From contig NZ_AYZQ01000004.1 of NCBI RefSeq assembly GCF_001436115.1, forward strand, positions 1 to 64,000: 64,000 nt of DNA, given 5' to 3'. The translations under genes and the position numbers were made by a program. Of the stretch, positions 20,025 through 28,236 are shown piece by piece (positions within the stretch are counted from its first letter, which is position 1; every line of letters starts with the position of its first letter). The notes under the pieces are model-generated. The model made no database searches. It had not been told where the DNA came from and saw only the letters and a list, made by a program, of their open reading frames with translations. The stretch comes from Lacticaseibacillus brantae DSM 23927 (GTDB taxonomy: Bacteria > Bacillota > Bacilli > Lactobacillales > Lactobacillaceae).

Positions 20025-20963
20025 ATGATCGAATTTGAAAAGCCAAACATCACTAAGGTTGATGAAGGGACCAATTATGGTAAGTTTGTCGTTGAACCAC
20101 TTGAACGTGGCTATGGGACAACTTTAGGGAACTCGTTACGGCGGATCTTATTGTCTTCTCTGCCAGGGGCTGCTGTTAGCAGCATCCAAATCGATGGCGT
20201 CGTGCATGAATTCTCGACAATCGATGGCGTGCTTGAAGATGTGACGCAAATCATCTTGAATGTTAAGGAATTAGCATTGAAGATTGAAGGCGACGAAGAT
20301 AAGACTGTTGAAATCGACGTTCAAGGTCCTGCAACCGTCACGGCTGCAGACATTGTCGCTGACAGTGATGTTGAGGTGCTAAATCCTGAGCAGTACATTT
20401 GTACAGTTGCAGAAGGTGGTCACTTCCACGTCCGCATGACAATTAAAAAAGGTCGCGGGTATGTGGCAGCTGATCAAAATAAAGTTGATGACATGCCAAT
20501 TGGGGTCTTGCCAATCGACTCGATTTTCACCCCGATCAGTCGGGTTAACTACCAGGTTGAAAGCACCCGGGTTGGTCGGCGTAATGACTTTGATAAGTTA
20601 ACGCTGGACGTTTGGACCAATGGTTCCATCAGTCCCCGTGAAGCTATCAGCTTGGCCGCGAAGATTCTGACTGAACATTTAGATATCTTTGTTAACTTGA
20701 CCGATGAAGCTAAGAACGCTGAAATTATGGTTGAGAAGGAAGAAACACACAAGGAAAAGATGCTTGAGATGACCATCGAAGAGCTTGACTTGTCTGTTCG
20801 TTCTTACAACTGCTTGAAGCGTGCTGGAATCAACACCGTTCAAGAGTTAACCAACAAAACAGAAGCCGATATGATGAAGGTTCGTAACTTAGGTCGTAAA
20901 TCACTTGAAGAAGTGAAGAACAAGTTATCTGACTTGGGCTTAGGCTTACGTAACGAAGACTAA
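20025..20963 (+). CDS. rpoA: RNA polymerase alpha subunit
   Basis: 312 residues. An N-terminal dimerisation domain with [20 protein letters not shown] (about residues 28-47), a linker near 230, and a C-terminal domain with [20 protein letters not shown] (about 248-267) that binds UP elements and activators. A 73-base gap from rpsK holds a short hairpin (CGACC/GGTCG) but no clear promoter. Confidence 0.98.
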   Translation: MIEFEKPNITKVDEGTNYGKFVVEPLERGYGTTLGNSLRRILLSSLPGAAVSSIQIDGVVHEFSTIDGVLEDVTQIILNVKELALKIEGDEDKTVEIDVQGPATVTAADIVADSDVEVLNPEQYICTVAEGGHFHVRMTIKKGRGYVAADQNKVDDMPIGVLPIDSIFTPISRVNYQVESTRVGRRNDFDKLTLDVWTNGSISPREAISLAAKILTEHLDIFVNLTDEAKNAEIMVEKEETHKEKMLEMTIEELDLSVRSYNCLKRAGINTVQELTNKTEADMMKVRNLGRKSLEEVKNKLSDLGLGLRNED

Positions 20964-20984
20964 AACAGCAAAGGAGGCCAACTC

Positions 20985-21365
20985 ATGAGTTACCGTAAAT
21001 TAGGGCGGACAAGCTCTCAACGTAAAGCAATGCTTCGTGATTTAACGACTGACTTGTTAATCAACGAACGCATTGTGACCACTGAAGCACGTGCCAAGGA
21101 AATCCGTTCAACTACTGAAAAGATGATTACCCTTGGTAAGCACGGCGACTTGCATTCACGTCGTCAAGCAGCTGCATTCGTTCGTAATGAAGTTGCTGAC
21201 ATCCGTGAAGATGGCGACACTGTTGTCGTTCAATCTGCATTGCAAAAGTTGTTCAGTGACATCGCTCCTCGTTACGCAGATCGTAAAGGCGGTTACACCC
21301 GCATTATGAAGACTGCGCCTCGTCGTGGTGATGGTGCCCCTATGGTCATCATTGAACTTGTCTAA
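20985..21365 (+). CDS. rplQ: 50S ribosomal protein L17
   Basis: 126 residues, [20 protein letters not shown] at the start and [20 protein letters not shown] at the end. It is near the tunnel exit. Last gene of the alpha operon, followed by the L17 downstream element. Confidence 0.98.
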   Translation: MSYRKLGRTSSQRKAMLRDLTTDLLINERIVTTEARAKEIRSTTEKMITLGKHGDLHSRRQAAAFVRNEVADIREDGDTVVVQSALQKLFSDIAPRYADRKGGYTRIMKTAPRRGDGAPMVIIELV

Positions 21366-21375
21366 TTAAATATCC

Positions 21376-21541
21376 GAGTTCACCCTTGTGGTGATCTCAC
21401 TTTGATCATTTGATCGATGGAGCGTTACGATGTTGGCTACCTTTCGGTACGGATTTTATCCGAGGCAGAGGTTTCTGCTGGCCTAGTCTAGCTTGCGAGT
21501 GCTGGGGCAACCCAGTTTCTCCATCATTAAATGATTTTTTT
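21376..21541 (+). ncRNA. L17 downstream element in the rplQ 3' UTR
   Basis: Immediately after rplQ lies a compact multi-branch RNA. ATCATTT (21405-21411) pairs with AAATGAT (21529-21535), and GATGGAG (21416-21422) with CTCCATC (21519-21525). Inside are TACC/GGTA, CGGAT/ATCCG, GCAGA/TCTGC, and CTGGG-GCAA-CCCAG with a GNRA tetraloop. A T tract follows at 21535-21541. A separate hairpin, GAG-TCACC with GGTGA-CTC, precedes it (21376-21398). Position and organism match the published L17DE motif of lactic acid bacteria and Listeria, whose function is unknown. Confidence 0.75.
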
Positions 21542-21589
21542 ACATATTAGAGTTGTTCGATGAGGACAACCCAGCGTGTGAACACGTTT

Positions 21590-21621
21590 AGCCGCCTCAA
21601 TTCTGTTGGGGCGGCTTTTTG
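21590..21621 (+). terminator. Terminator of the alpha operon
   Basis: AGCCGCCTCAA (21590-21600) pairs with TTGGGGCGGCT (21606-21616), 11 pairs, then TTTT. A small CGTGT/ACACG hairpin lies just before it. Confidence 0.9.
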
Positions 21622-21683
21622 TGTGCATTGGCGGTGGTCAATCAGTTATGCTTAATATAAGCCATTCATAAGGAGGAATTATT

Positions 21684-21938
21684 ATGTTACATTTCATCTG
21701 GCTTTTGATTATCGGCGCCATTATCGGTGCCATTGGTAGTATGATTGTTGGCCGTGATATGCCTGGTGGTTGGGTTGGTAATATCCTGGGCGGACTTGTC
21801 GGGGCCTGGCTAGGGACGATGCTGTTGGGCAGCTGGGGGCCTCATGCTGCTGGCCTGGCAATCTTTCCGGCGATTATCGGTGCGATTATTGTCGTTCTGA
21901 TTGTTTCAGCCATTATTGGGACCCGTAAACGACGGTAA
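21684..21938 (+). CDS. GlsB/YeaQ/YmgE-family stress membrane protein
   Basis: 84 residues, three hydrophobic segments, rich in glycine, with IGAIIGAIGSMIVGRDMPGG and GNILGGLVGAWLGTMLLG, the pattern of the family once called transglycosylase-associated. Members are small inner-membrane proteins induced by general or acid stress; no biochemical role is settled. ATG follows AAGGAGG. Monocistronic, with its own terminator. Confidence 0.85.
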   Translation: MLHFIWLLIIGAIIGAIGSMIVGRDMPGGWVGNILGGLVGAWLGTMLLGSWGPHAAGLAIFPAIIGAIIVVLIVSAIIGTRKRR

Positions 21939-21947
21939 TTAAATGCA

Positions 21948-21974
21948 AAGTGGCGCGCAGGCGTCACTTTTTTT
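21948..21974 (+). terminator. Terminator after the small stress membrane protein
   Basis: AAGTGGCGC pairs with GCGTCACTT (one G-U) around GCAG, followed by a T tract. Confidence 0.85.
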
Positions 21975-22001
21975 GTGTTTCCGGATACTGGCAGGTATAG
22001 T
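21973..22001 (+). promoter_or_regulatory. Probable promoter of the tandem membrane protein genes
   Basis: TTGTGT (21973-21978), 17 bases, TATAGT (21996-22001), about 25 bases before the ATG of the first paralog. Confidence 0.55.
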
Positions 22002-22025
22002 GCTGGTAGAAGGATGTGAATTGCG

Positions 22026-22757
22026 ATGAAGAAATTACTAGGGTGGCAATTTGGGTTAATTTTTGCGATCGGTTGGACTGCTGTGGAAGTGTTGAGTGTT
22101 TATCTTCGCCTATTAATCTCCCAAAAGGATAGCTCATCTGGTGGTTTGATTATTCCCAACATGTATGTCAGTCCGACTGGGGCTGCGGCTGTGGATTGGA
22201 TCAGCGGAATTCTGGGATTTGTCATTGTCTCCGTATATTTTATCAACAGGTTTACGTGGAAGACGGCCTCTAAGGGGTATTTATTCACAGATGTGATCGG
22301 TTCAACTGTCATGGCGTCTGGTTTATACACAGTGCTTGTGACAATCGCCGCACAATTTTATCCGGAAGTTCACCTGCAGTGGACAAGTAATTGGCTCGGA
22401 GGCAGCATGCTATTCTTGCTGTTCTGGCTATTGACCGAAACCATTCTATTGCTGGCCAGTGCGGTGGTGTTGGGCCAACACGCTCAGCGCCTGCGGGCAG
22501 TCGAGTTTCAACGCGCAAATGCGCCTGCAATTATTTTCGTGCTAGTGGTGGTCTTGCTAAGTGCCGCACAGTACCGGAGCACCCGACTCGCCATTCCTGG
22601 TGGCTATTATCAAGTCGGCTGGTCATTTAGTACGGCAGCCACCTCAACTTGGTTAGTGGTGGCTGGCCTGATTGTGTTATTCGCGTTGGGACTGTGGCTA
22701 ACGCAACGCTTGGCCCAAGCACTGGATGGTGATCAATCCACAGCTGGGGATAACTAA
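22026..22757 (+). CDS. Membrane protein of unknown function, paralog 1
   Basis: 243 residues with about six hydrophobic segments and no motif I recognise. It aligns along its whole length with the next gene: both begin MKK-LGWQ-G, share WTASKGYL-like wording (WKTASKGYLFTDVIG and WSTASKGYLLTDVIG), then LYPE or FYPE and WTSNWLG, and end with IPGG-YQ. This shows a tandem duplication. The ATG follows AGAAGGATG. Neighbours (a small stress membrane protein and an SDR) do not suggest a role. I do not assign a function. Confidence 0.7.
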   Translation: MKKLLGWQFGLIFAIGWTAVEVLSVYLRLLISQKDSSSGGLIIPNMYVSPTGAAAVDWISGILGFVIVSVYFINRFTWKTASKGYLFTDVIGSTVMASGLYTVLVTIAAQFYPEVHLQWTSNWLGGSMLFLLFWLLTETILLLASAVVLGQHAQRLRAVEFQRANAPAIIFVLVVVLLSAAQYRSTRLAIPGGYYQVGWSFSTAATSTWLVVAGLIVLFALGLWLTQRLAQALDGDQSTAGDN

Positions 22758-22797
22758 CGCGCAGATGTGCGTATAATGATGGTAACGAGGTGTAATG

Positions 22798-23511
22798 ATG
22801 AAAAAGATATTGGGTTGGCAACTAGGGGCAATATTGGCTATTGGTTGGGCGCTTATCGAAGTGCTGACGGTCTACTTACGAGCCGCAGTGGTTCAACCAG
22901 GGGCAATGGGACCAGGGTTCCTGTTATTACCGACGATGTGGGTCCATCAAGGCGGTGGCATCAGCGTTGACTGGCTTTCTGGCGTGTTTGGCTTCGTGTT
23001 CATCACCGTGTACTTCATCAGCCGCGCGACCTGGAGCACGGCATCTAAAGGCTATTTACTCACAGATGTCATTGGATCAAGCGTGGTCACCGCGACGTTA
23101 TACACAGCTGTGATTATTGGCGCCGCCCAACTTTACCCGGAGGCAAATCTTGTGTGGACCAGCAACTGGCTGGGGGCGATGAGCACGGTGATGCTGAGTT
23201 GGTTGATGATTGAAGCCATGTTGCTGATGGCGATGGCGGTGGTTATTGGCGGTCACGGTCTACAGATTCATGCCATTGATCAGGCACTGGCTGTTGCACC
23301 GGCTTGGACTTTGCTTTTCATTTTGCCGTTTGTTGGGTTTCTAGGGGTCCAACAGCTGCAAGTGATTATTCCTGGTGGACAATATCAGTTCGGGCCCGCC
23401 TATGCTGGTCCAGCTCATTCAGGCTGGTTGGTCAGTTTTGCGCTCATGATGATTACTGCTTTAGCCGCCGCTTTTATCTGGCGATTTGCCCAAGACTTAG
23501 ACCACAAATAA
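22798..23511 (+). CDS. Membrane protein of unknown function, paralog 2
   Basis: 237 residues, about six hydrophobic segments, paralogous to the preceding gene. ATG 22798 is chosen over ATG 22795 because it gives five bases after GAGGTG and matches the MKK start of paralog 1. A 6 bp hairpin, ACGCGC/GTGCGT, lies in the 40-base gap, next to a TATAAT at 22772-22777 that might be a separate promoter, though no -35 is evident. The conserved polar patches DWxSGxxGFV and WTSNWLG are the best handles for a family search. Function unknown. Confidence 0.7.
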   Translation: MKKILGWQLGAILAIGWALIEVLTVYLRAAVVQPGAMGPGFLLLPTMWVHQGGGISVDWLSGVFGFVFITVYFISRATWSTASKGYLLTDVIGSSVVTATLYTAVIIGAAQLYPEANLVWTSNWLGAMSTVMLSWLMIEAMLLMAMAVVIGGHGLQIHAIDQALAVAPAWTLLFILPFVGFLGVQQLQVIIPGGQYQFGPAYAGPAHSGWLVSFALMMITALAAAFIWRFAQDLDHK

Positions 23512-23555
23512 AAGGAGGTGTGACAAAACTTGGTTTTGTCGCACCTCCTTTTTGG
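23511..23555. terminator. Long-stem terminator, GACAAAAC family copy 1
   Basis: A 19 bp stem, AAAGGAGGTGtGACAAAAC with the complement ending CACCTCCTTT, and a TTG loop, followed by T residues. The same core recurs at 61150 and 63704. Confidence 0.9.
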
Positions 23556-23599
23556 TTGTCATCACTATGCCATGGGCAAGAGTGCGTGGTGATGCTGCG

Positions 23600-24367
23600 T
23601 TAAATGTAGCGGATGCCGCCATCGACGACGTACGTTTGACCGGTAATGTAATCAGCCTTATCACTGGCTAAGAAGCTGACCAGGTTGGCAATATCTTGGG
23701 GATGTTCGCCACGGCCCAGAGCGATGCTTTGGATATAATCGTGCAATGATTGGCCGATTGGCACATTGTGGATTTCTGACATCCGCTTATCAATCAGATC
23801 CCACATTGGGGTCAGGACAATTCCGGGGGCATAACCATTGACAGTAATATGGTCTTTGGCTAATTCTTGTGCGGCTGATTGGGTCAAGCCACGGATGGCA
23901 AACTTGGTTGCAGAATAAGGGCCGAGGAGTTCCATCCCTTCATGGCCGGCAATAGAGCTGGCGTTGATAATCTTACCCTTGCCTTGTGCGCGCATGATTG
24001 GGGCGACGGCCTTGATGCCGTAGAAGACGCTATTAACGTTAATCTTGAAAATTTTGTCGAAATCAGCAGCACTAGTTTCTTCAATCGTTCCCACTTGGGC
24101 GATGCCGGCGTTATTAACTAATACGTCAATGGTGTCAAAAGCGTTCTTGGCTGCGACAACCATGGCGTTGACACTGGTTTCGTCTGAAACATCTGTTTGG
24201 ACGGCGAGGCCTTTAACACCTAGGGCCTCAACTTGGGTCACTGTGTCTGCGGCTGTGGTTGGATTTAAATCCGCAATCACGATATTGAAGCCGTCTTGTG
24301 CCAGTTGCAATGCGATTCCTTGGCCAATCCCTTGGCCGCCACCAGTTACAATTGCTGTCTTTGTCAT
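23600..24367 (-). CDS. Acetoin/diacetyl reductase-like short-chain dehydrogenase
   Basis: 255 residues of the classical SDR fold: nucleotide motif TGGGQGIG near the N-terminus, NNAG, active Ser in NASSIAG, and YSATK (Tyr and Lys). The wording MTKTAIVTGGGQGIGQGIAL and EIHNVPIGQSLHDYIQSIAL matches the acetoin reductase/butanediol dehydrogenase group, which interconverts diacetyl, acetoin and 2,3-butanediol with NADH. ATG 24367 is used; an upstream GTG at 24376 lies within the GGGTG ribosome-binding site. Another alcohol substrate cannot be excluded. Confidence 0.82.
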   Translation of the reverse strand: MTKTAIVTGGGQGIGQGIALQLAQDGFNIVIADLNPTTAADTVTQVEALGVKGLAVQTDVSDETSVNAMVVAAKNAFDTIDVLVNNAGIAQVGTIEETSAADFDKIFKINVNSVFYGIKAVAPIMRAQGKGKIINASSIAGHEGMELLGPYSATKFAIRGLTQSAAQELAKDHITVNGYAPGIVLTPMWDLIDKRMSEIHNVPIGQSLHDYIQSIALGRGEHPQDIANLVSFLASDKADYITGQTYVVDGGIRYI

Positions 24368-24388
24368 TTTGAACACCCTTTCATGGTG

Positions 24389-24409
24389 AAATATACGTGA
24401 AGTATATCA
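24389..24409 (-). promoter_or_regulatory. SDR gene -10 region with inverted repeat
   Basis: On the minus strand a TATACT (24401-24406) carries an extended -10 TGA. The inverted repeat ATATAC-GTGAA-GTATAT (24391-24407) covers the -10 and may be an operator. No good -35 is visible. Confidence 0.5.
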
Positions 24410-24483
24410 CTAGGTTTGATGTTCGACACTTAATTTGTCCCGCACAGGTTTCTGACAAGACATTTAGCATGAAACCGCCATTT

Positions 24484-24504
24484 TGCGCATGAATATGGTA
24501 AGAT
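24484..24504 (+). promoter_or_regulatory. Probable ecfA1 promoter (extended -10)
   Basis: TAAGAT (24499-24504) with TGG just upstream; the -35 is weak (TTGCGC at 24484 is too close). About 35 bases before the GTG of ecfA1. Confidence 0.4.
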
Positions 24505-24539
24505 AGTCTCGTTGTAAAACGGATAAAAGGGGTGGCCTT

Positions 24540-25376
24540 GTGGACAACGCGATTTCGGTATCACATCTAAATTATCACTATGCGGACTCAGACCGCTTAG
24601 CACTCAATGATATTAATTTTGACGTCGCGGCTGGCGAATGGGTCGCTATCATTGGCCACAACGGGAGCGGGAAAAGTACCCTGGCCAAGAACCTCAATGG
24701 CTTGCTGGCACCTGACTCAGGCACCGTTGAAGTTGCCGGCATGACCCTGTCGGAAGACACCGTTTGGGATATCCGTTCTAAAATCGGGATTGTCTTTCAG
24801 AATCCAGATAACCAGTTTGTTGGCGCAACGGTGGCAGATGATATTGCTTTTGGTTTGGAGAATCGGGGCGTGCCCCGACCAGAAATGGTTGAGCGCGTCA
24901 AAGATGCCCTCGCGCGCGTGAAAATGACGGATTTCGCCGATCGCGAACCGGCGCGTCTGTCTGGAGGCCAGAAACAACGCGTCGCCATCGCTGGGATTAT
25001 TGCCCAACAACCGGAAATTATTATTCTTGATGAATCAACGTCCATGCTGGACCCGGCTGGTCGCCAAGAAGTATTGGCGACGATTAATCAGTTGCGGGAT
25101 GAGCTGGGCTTAACCGTATTATCAATTACTCACGATATTGAAGAGGCTGCCGGTGCCCATCGAATTATTCTGCTCAACGATGGTCAGATTAAAGAAGTGG
25201 GCACGCCAGAAGAAATCTTCGCCCACGGTTCTGAACTCCTGGAATTGGGCTTAGACGTACCGTATGCGGCTAAATTAAAAGAAGCCTTGAGTGAGCGGGG
25301 CGTGAAGCTCCCAGATGGCTATTTGAATGAAGAAAGGCTGGTGGATTACCTGTGGACATTACATTCGACCATGTAG
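24540..25376 (+). CDS. ecfA1: Energy-coupling factor ATPase EcfA1
   Basis: 278 residues of the CbiO type. Walker [10 protein letters not shown] (about 39-47), Q loop [11 protein letters not shown], signature LSGGQKQR, Walker [13 protein letters not shown]. With EcfA2 and EcfT it forms the shared engine that powers substrate-specific S components for vitamins such as folate, riboflavin and pantothenate; none is encoded here, so this is a group II module. The start is GTG after AAAGGGGTGG. It overlaps ecfA2 by 25 bases. Confidence 0.95.
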   Translation: MDNAISVSHLNYHYADSDRLALNDINFDVAAGEWVAIIGHNGSGKSTLAKNLNGLLAPDSGTVEVAGMTLSEDTVWDIRSKIGIVFQNPDNQFVGATVADDIAFGLENRGVPRPEMVERVKDALARVKMTDFADREPARLSGGQKQRVAIAGIIAQQPEIIILDESTSMLDPAGRQEVLATINQLRDELGLTVLSITHDIEEAAGAHRIILLNDGQIKEVGTPEEIFAHGSELLELGLDVPYAAKLKEALSERGVKLPDGYLNEERLVDYLWTLHSTM

Positions 25377-26218
25377 ATTTTACCTATCAAGCAGGGACAC
25401 CATTTGCCGGCGACGGGATTAAAGACGTCTCCGTCACCATTCATGATGGGAGCTATACTGCCATCATCGGCCACACCGGGAGCGGGAAGTCGACGCTGTT
25501 GCAACATTTGAACGCGTTGCTCAAGCCCACCGCCGGCTCTGTCACGATTGGCGATTTCACCATCACCAAGGAGACAAGCAATAAGAATCTCAAACCCCTG
25601 CGGCAAAAAGTGGGGATGGTCTTCCAATTTGCCGAGAACCAATTGTTTGAACAAACCGTTGCCCGCGACATTGCTTTCGGCCCGAAAAACTTCGGTGTCA
25701 GTGATGCCGATGCCCAAGACTTAGCCAAGCGGATGGTCAAACTTGTTGGCTTACCAGAGGATGTCTTGGACAAATCGCCTTTTGATTTATCTGGTGGGCA
25801 AATGCGCCGAGTGGCGATTGCTGGCGTTTTGGCCATGCAGCCAGAAGTTCTGGTTCTCGATGAACCCACAGCCGGCCTGGACCCTGCCGGTCGTCATGAA
25901 ATGATGGCCATGTTTGAACGCTTGCATCGCGAACAAGGGCTGACCATTGTGCTGGTCACGCATCAAATGGATGACGTGGCCGACTATGCTGATCATGTTT
26001 TAGTGATGGAGCAGGGCCATTTGATCAAAACTGGCAGCCCGCGGGAGATTTTCGCCGACCCAGCGTGGCTCCAAGAGAAGCAATTAGGGTTACCGACTAC
26101 AACCCAAATGGCACAGGACTTAGTGAATAAAGGTTTCAGCTTCAACCCAATGCCACTGACCGAACAAGAATTGGCCGACCAGCTCGTCCCACAACTGGGA
26201 GGTGCTAGCCATGAATAA
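25352..26218 (+). CDS. ecfA2: Energy-coupling factor ATPase EcfA2
   Basis: 288 residues. Walker [11 protein letters not shown] loop [13 protein letters not shown], signature LSGGQMRR, Walker [13 protein letters not shown]. EcfA1 and EcfA2 form the heterodimer whose two ATP sites drive toppling of S components. It is read from a GTG inside the end of ecfA1, and its end overlaps ecfT. Confidence 0.95.
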   Translation: MDITFDHVDFTYQAGTPFAGDGIKDVSVTIHDGSYTAIIGHTGSGKSTLLQHLNALLKPTAGSVTIGDFTITKETSNKNLKPLRQKVGMVFQFAENQLFEQTVARDIAFGPKNFGVSDADAQDLAKRMVKLVGLPEDVLDKSPFDLSGGQMRRVAIAGVLAMQPEVLVLDEPTAGLDPAGRHEMMAMFERLHREQGLTIVLVTHQMDDVADYADHVLVMEQGHLIKTGSPREIFADPAWLQEKQLGLPTTTQMAQDLVNKGFSFNPMPLTEQELADQLVPQLGGASHE

Positions 26219-27005
26219 ATTACTTTTAGGCCGGTATGTGCCTGGTGACTCGTGGGTGCATCATTTGGATCCCCGCACGAAGCTGCTCGCCAGCTTTTAC
26301 TACATTGGGATTATCTTCTTAGCCAATAATTGGCAGACGTACTTGTTGATGTTTATCGTGACCTTATTTATTATCTATCTTTCAAAAATTAACATCAGCT
26401 TCTTCCTGCGCGGCGTGCGCCCCTTGATATGGTTGATTCTGTTCACTGTCACGCTGCAAATTCTATTCTCGCGTGGCGGAACGGTTTACTTCCACTGGGG
26501 ATGGTTCTGGCTGACGGAGTACGGGCTGATTAATGGGGCATATATCTTTATGCGATTTGTCCTCATTATCTTCATGTCCACATTGCTGACGTTAACGACC
26601 CAACCATTGTCATTGGCCGACGCTGTGGAATCGCTCCTCAAACCATTGAAGCTGCTGCATTTCCCAGTGGTAGAATTGGCCCTTGTGCTCCAGATTGCCT
26701 TGCGCTTTGTGCCAACCTTGATGGATCAGACCACCAAGATTATGAATGCCCAGCGCGCGCGTGGGGTGGACTTCGGGACCGGGAATATTTTCCAACAGAT
26801 GAAGGCCGTTGTGCCACTGTTGATTCCACTCTTTGTCAGCAGCTTTACGACTGCAGAGGACTTGGCGACAGCCATGGAATCTCGCGGTTACCAAGGCGGT
26901 GACAATCGGACCAAGTTCCGGGTTCTCAAGTACCACAATAGTGATATCATCGCTGGCGTCTTCATGGTCGCATTGACCGTCGCACTGGTGCTACTGAAAA
27001 ACTAA
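26211..27005 (+). CDS. ecfT: Energy-coupling factor transmembrane protein EcfT
   Basis: 264 residues with several membrane segments and two cytoplasmic coupling helices that carry the family motifs, ARG in [10 protein letters not shown] and SRG in MESRGYQGG, which contact the ATPases. ATG 26211 follows GGGAGGTG; a GTG at 26202 is inside that site. Conserved synteny with truA, rplM and rpsI downstream supports the call. Confidence 0.95.
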   Translation: MNKLLLGRYVPGDSWVHHLDPRTKLLASFYYIGIIFLANNWQTYLLMFIVTLFIIYLSKINISFFLRGVRPLIWLILFTVTLQILFSRGGTVYFHWGWFWLTEYGLINGAYIFMRFVLIIFMSTLLTLTTQPLSLADAVESLLKPLKLLHFPVVELALVLQIALRFVPTLMDQTTKIMNAQRARGVDFGTGNIFQQMKAVVPLLIPLFVSSFTTAEDLATAMESRGYQGGDNRTKFRVLKYHNSDIIAGVFMVALTVALVLLKN

Positions 27006-27010
27006 CAGTA

Positions 27011-27041
27011 AAGGCTGCAGCCTATCGCCGCAGCCTTTTTT
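27011..27041 (+). terminator. Terminator of the ecf operon
   Basis: AAGGCTGC (27011-27018) pairs with GCAGCCTT (27030-27037), followed by a T tract. Confidence 0.88.
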
Positions 27042-27135
27042 GTATGAGGGGCATTACTATTAGCCGAAAATTCGATATACTGATAGCTATAGAAATTTCG
27101 GACAAACCGGATAGATTTTATAATTTGGAGGGCGT

Positions 27136-27375
27136 ATGGGTTTATTAGACCGTTACTTGGAAATGAACAGCGCGACTCGTTATAGTGTGGCCAAAGCTAA
27201 TGGCGTTACACCATCAAAATTACAACGTGCGGCGGGCTATACGACAGCTGGTGGCATTACTACCCATGTTATTATCTATGTTGCGAGAGCACTCGATAAG
27301 ACACCGGGCACAGTGCTTGATGAGCTTATTGCTTTGGAGAAGACTGGCGATGCATTTGATAAAAATCTGGACTAA
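27136..27375 (+). CDS. Small HTH-like protein of unknown function
   Basis: 79 residues. The segment SATRYSVAKANGVTPSKLQR and the following residues resemble a Cro-type helix-turn-helix (helix, turn at NGV, recognition helix), and the rest is acidic. It may bind DNA, but I do not recognise a named family. ATG follows TTGGAGGG. A weak promoter, TTACTA-16-TATACT, sits at 27054-27081. It is 39 bases upstream of truA and probably co-transcribed with it. Confidence 0.6.
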   Translation: MGLLDRYLEMNSATRYSVAKANGVTPSKLQRAAGYTTAGGITTHVIIYVARALDKTPGTVLDELIALEKTGDAFDKNLD

Positions 27376-27414
27376 TCAATTAAGGTAGCAGCTTTTTTGA
27401 ATGAAGGAGACACA

Positions 27415-28158
27415 ATGACGCATTACAAACTAACCCTGGCTTATGATGGCACCAATTTTGCCGGGTATCAGGTTCAGCCAAAGCAGCGGACCGTTCAGGG
27501 CGTTTTGGAGAAGGCCCTGGCCAAGATGACGAAAGGTATCCCAGTCCATGTAGACGGCTCAGGAAGGACCGATTCAGGCGTCCACGCGCTGGGTCAAGTG
27601 ATTTCATTTGAGTATCCCGGCGACATTCCTGCGCCCAGTATGTTACGGGCCATGAATAGCCTCATGCCGTTGGATATTGAAATTTTACAAGCTGAGATTG
27701 TGCCTGAGGATTTCCACGCGCGTTTTTCCGCCAAGGGCAAACGCTACTTGTACCGCGTGGCACGCGGACGCTACACCGACCCGTTTAATCGGCTGTATAC
27801 CGGCCACTATCCGTATCCGCTGGATGTCAGTCGGATCGAGTTGGCCTTGCAAGACTTGATTGGTACCCACGATTTCACCAGTTTTGCCGCCAGCGGTGGG
27901 GTGATTGTGGATAAGGTGCGCACGATTTATGAGGCCACCGTGGTGGAAAAGCCAGAGCAGAATGACTTGGTATTTGAGTTTTACGGGAACGGTTTCTTGT
28001 ACAATATGGTCCGGATTCTGGTCGCCACTTCGCTTGAAATTGGCAACGGTCGCCGCGATGTGCATGATTTTATCCGCCTGTTTGAGGTCAAGGATCGCCA
28101 GCAAGCGCGTGGTACGGCACCGGCATCCGGGCTGTACTTGAAGGAAGTTTACTATTGA
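27415..28158 (+). CDS. truA: tRNA pseudouridine synthase A
   Basis: 247 residues. It makes pseudouridine at positions 38-40 of the tRNA anticodon stem. The catalytic Asp lies in [15 protein letters not shown] (about residues 48-62), and the C-terminal half has [18 protein letters not shown] 27415 follows GAAGGAG; an in-frame ATG at 27397 has no proper site. Usually next to ecfT in Firmicutes; here the small HTH-like gene intervenes. Confidence 0.95.
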   Translation: MTHYKLTLAYDGTNFAGYQVQPKQRTVQGVLEKALAKMTKGIPVHVDGSGRTDSGVHALGQVISFEYPGDIPAPSMLRAMNSLMPLDIEILQAEIVPEDFHARFSAKGKRYLYRVARGRYTDPFNRLYTGHYPYPLDVSRIELALQDLIGTHDFTSFAASGGVIVDKVRTIYEATVVEKPEQNDLVFEFYGNGFLYNMVRILVATSLEIGNGRRDVHDFIRLFEVKDRQQARGTAPASGLYLKEVYY

Positions 28159-28236
28159 ATATTAAAAACATTGACATTTTCCTTCGATAACTCTAATCTT
28201 TCTTTAATCATTGGAAAACTTTGGAGGAGGTGCGCA

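Noticed and set aside
24717-25045. Long minus-strand frames inside ecfA1 and similar shadows across clpC and secY
   Set aside because: They lie opposite clearly real genes, lack ribosome-binding sites and show no known domains.
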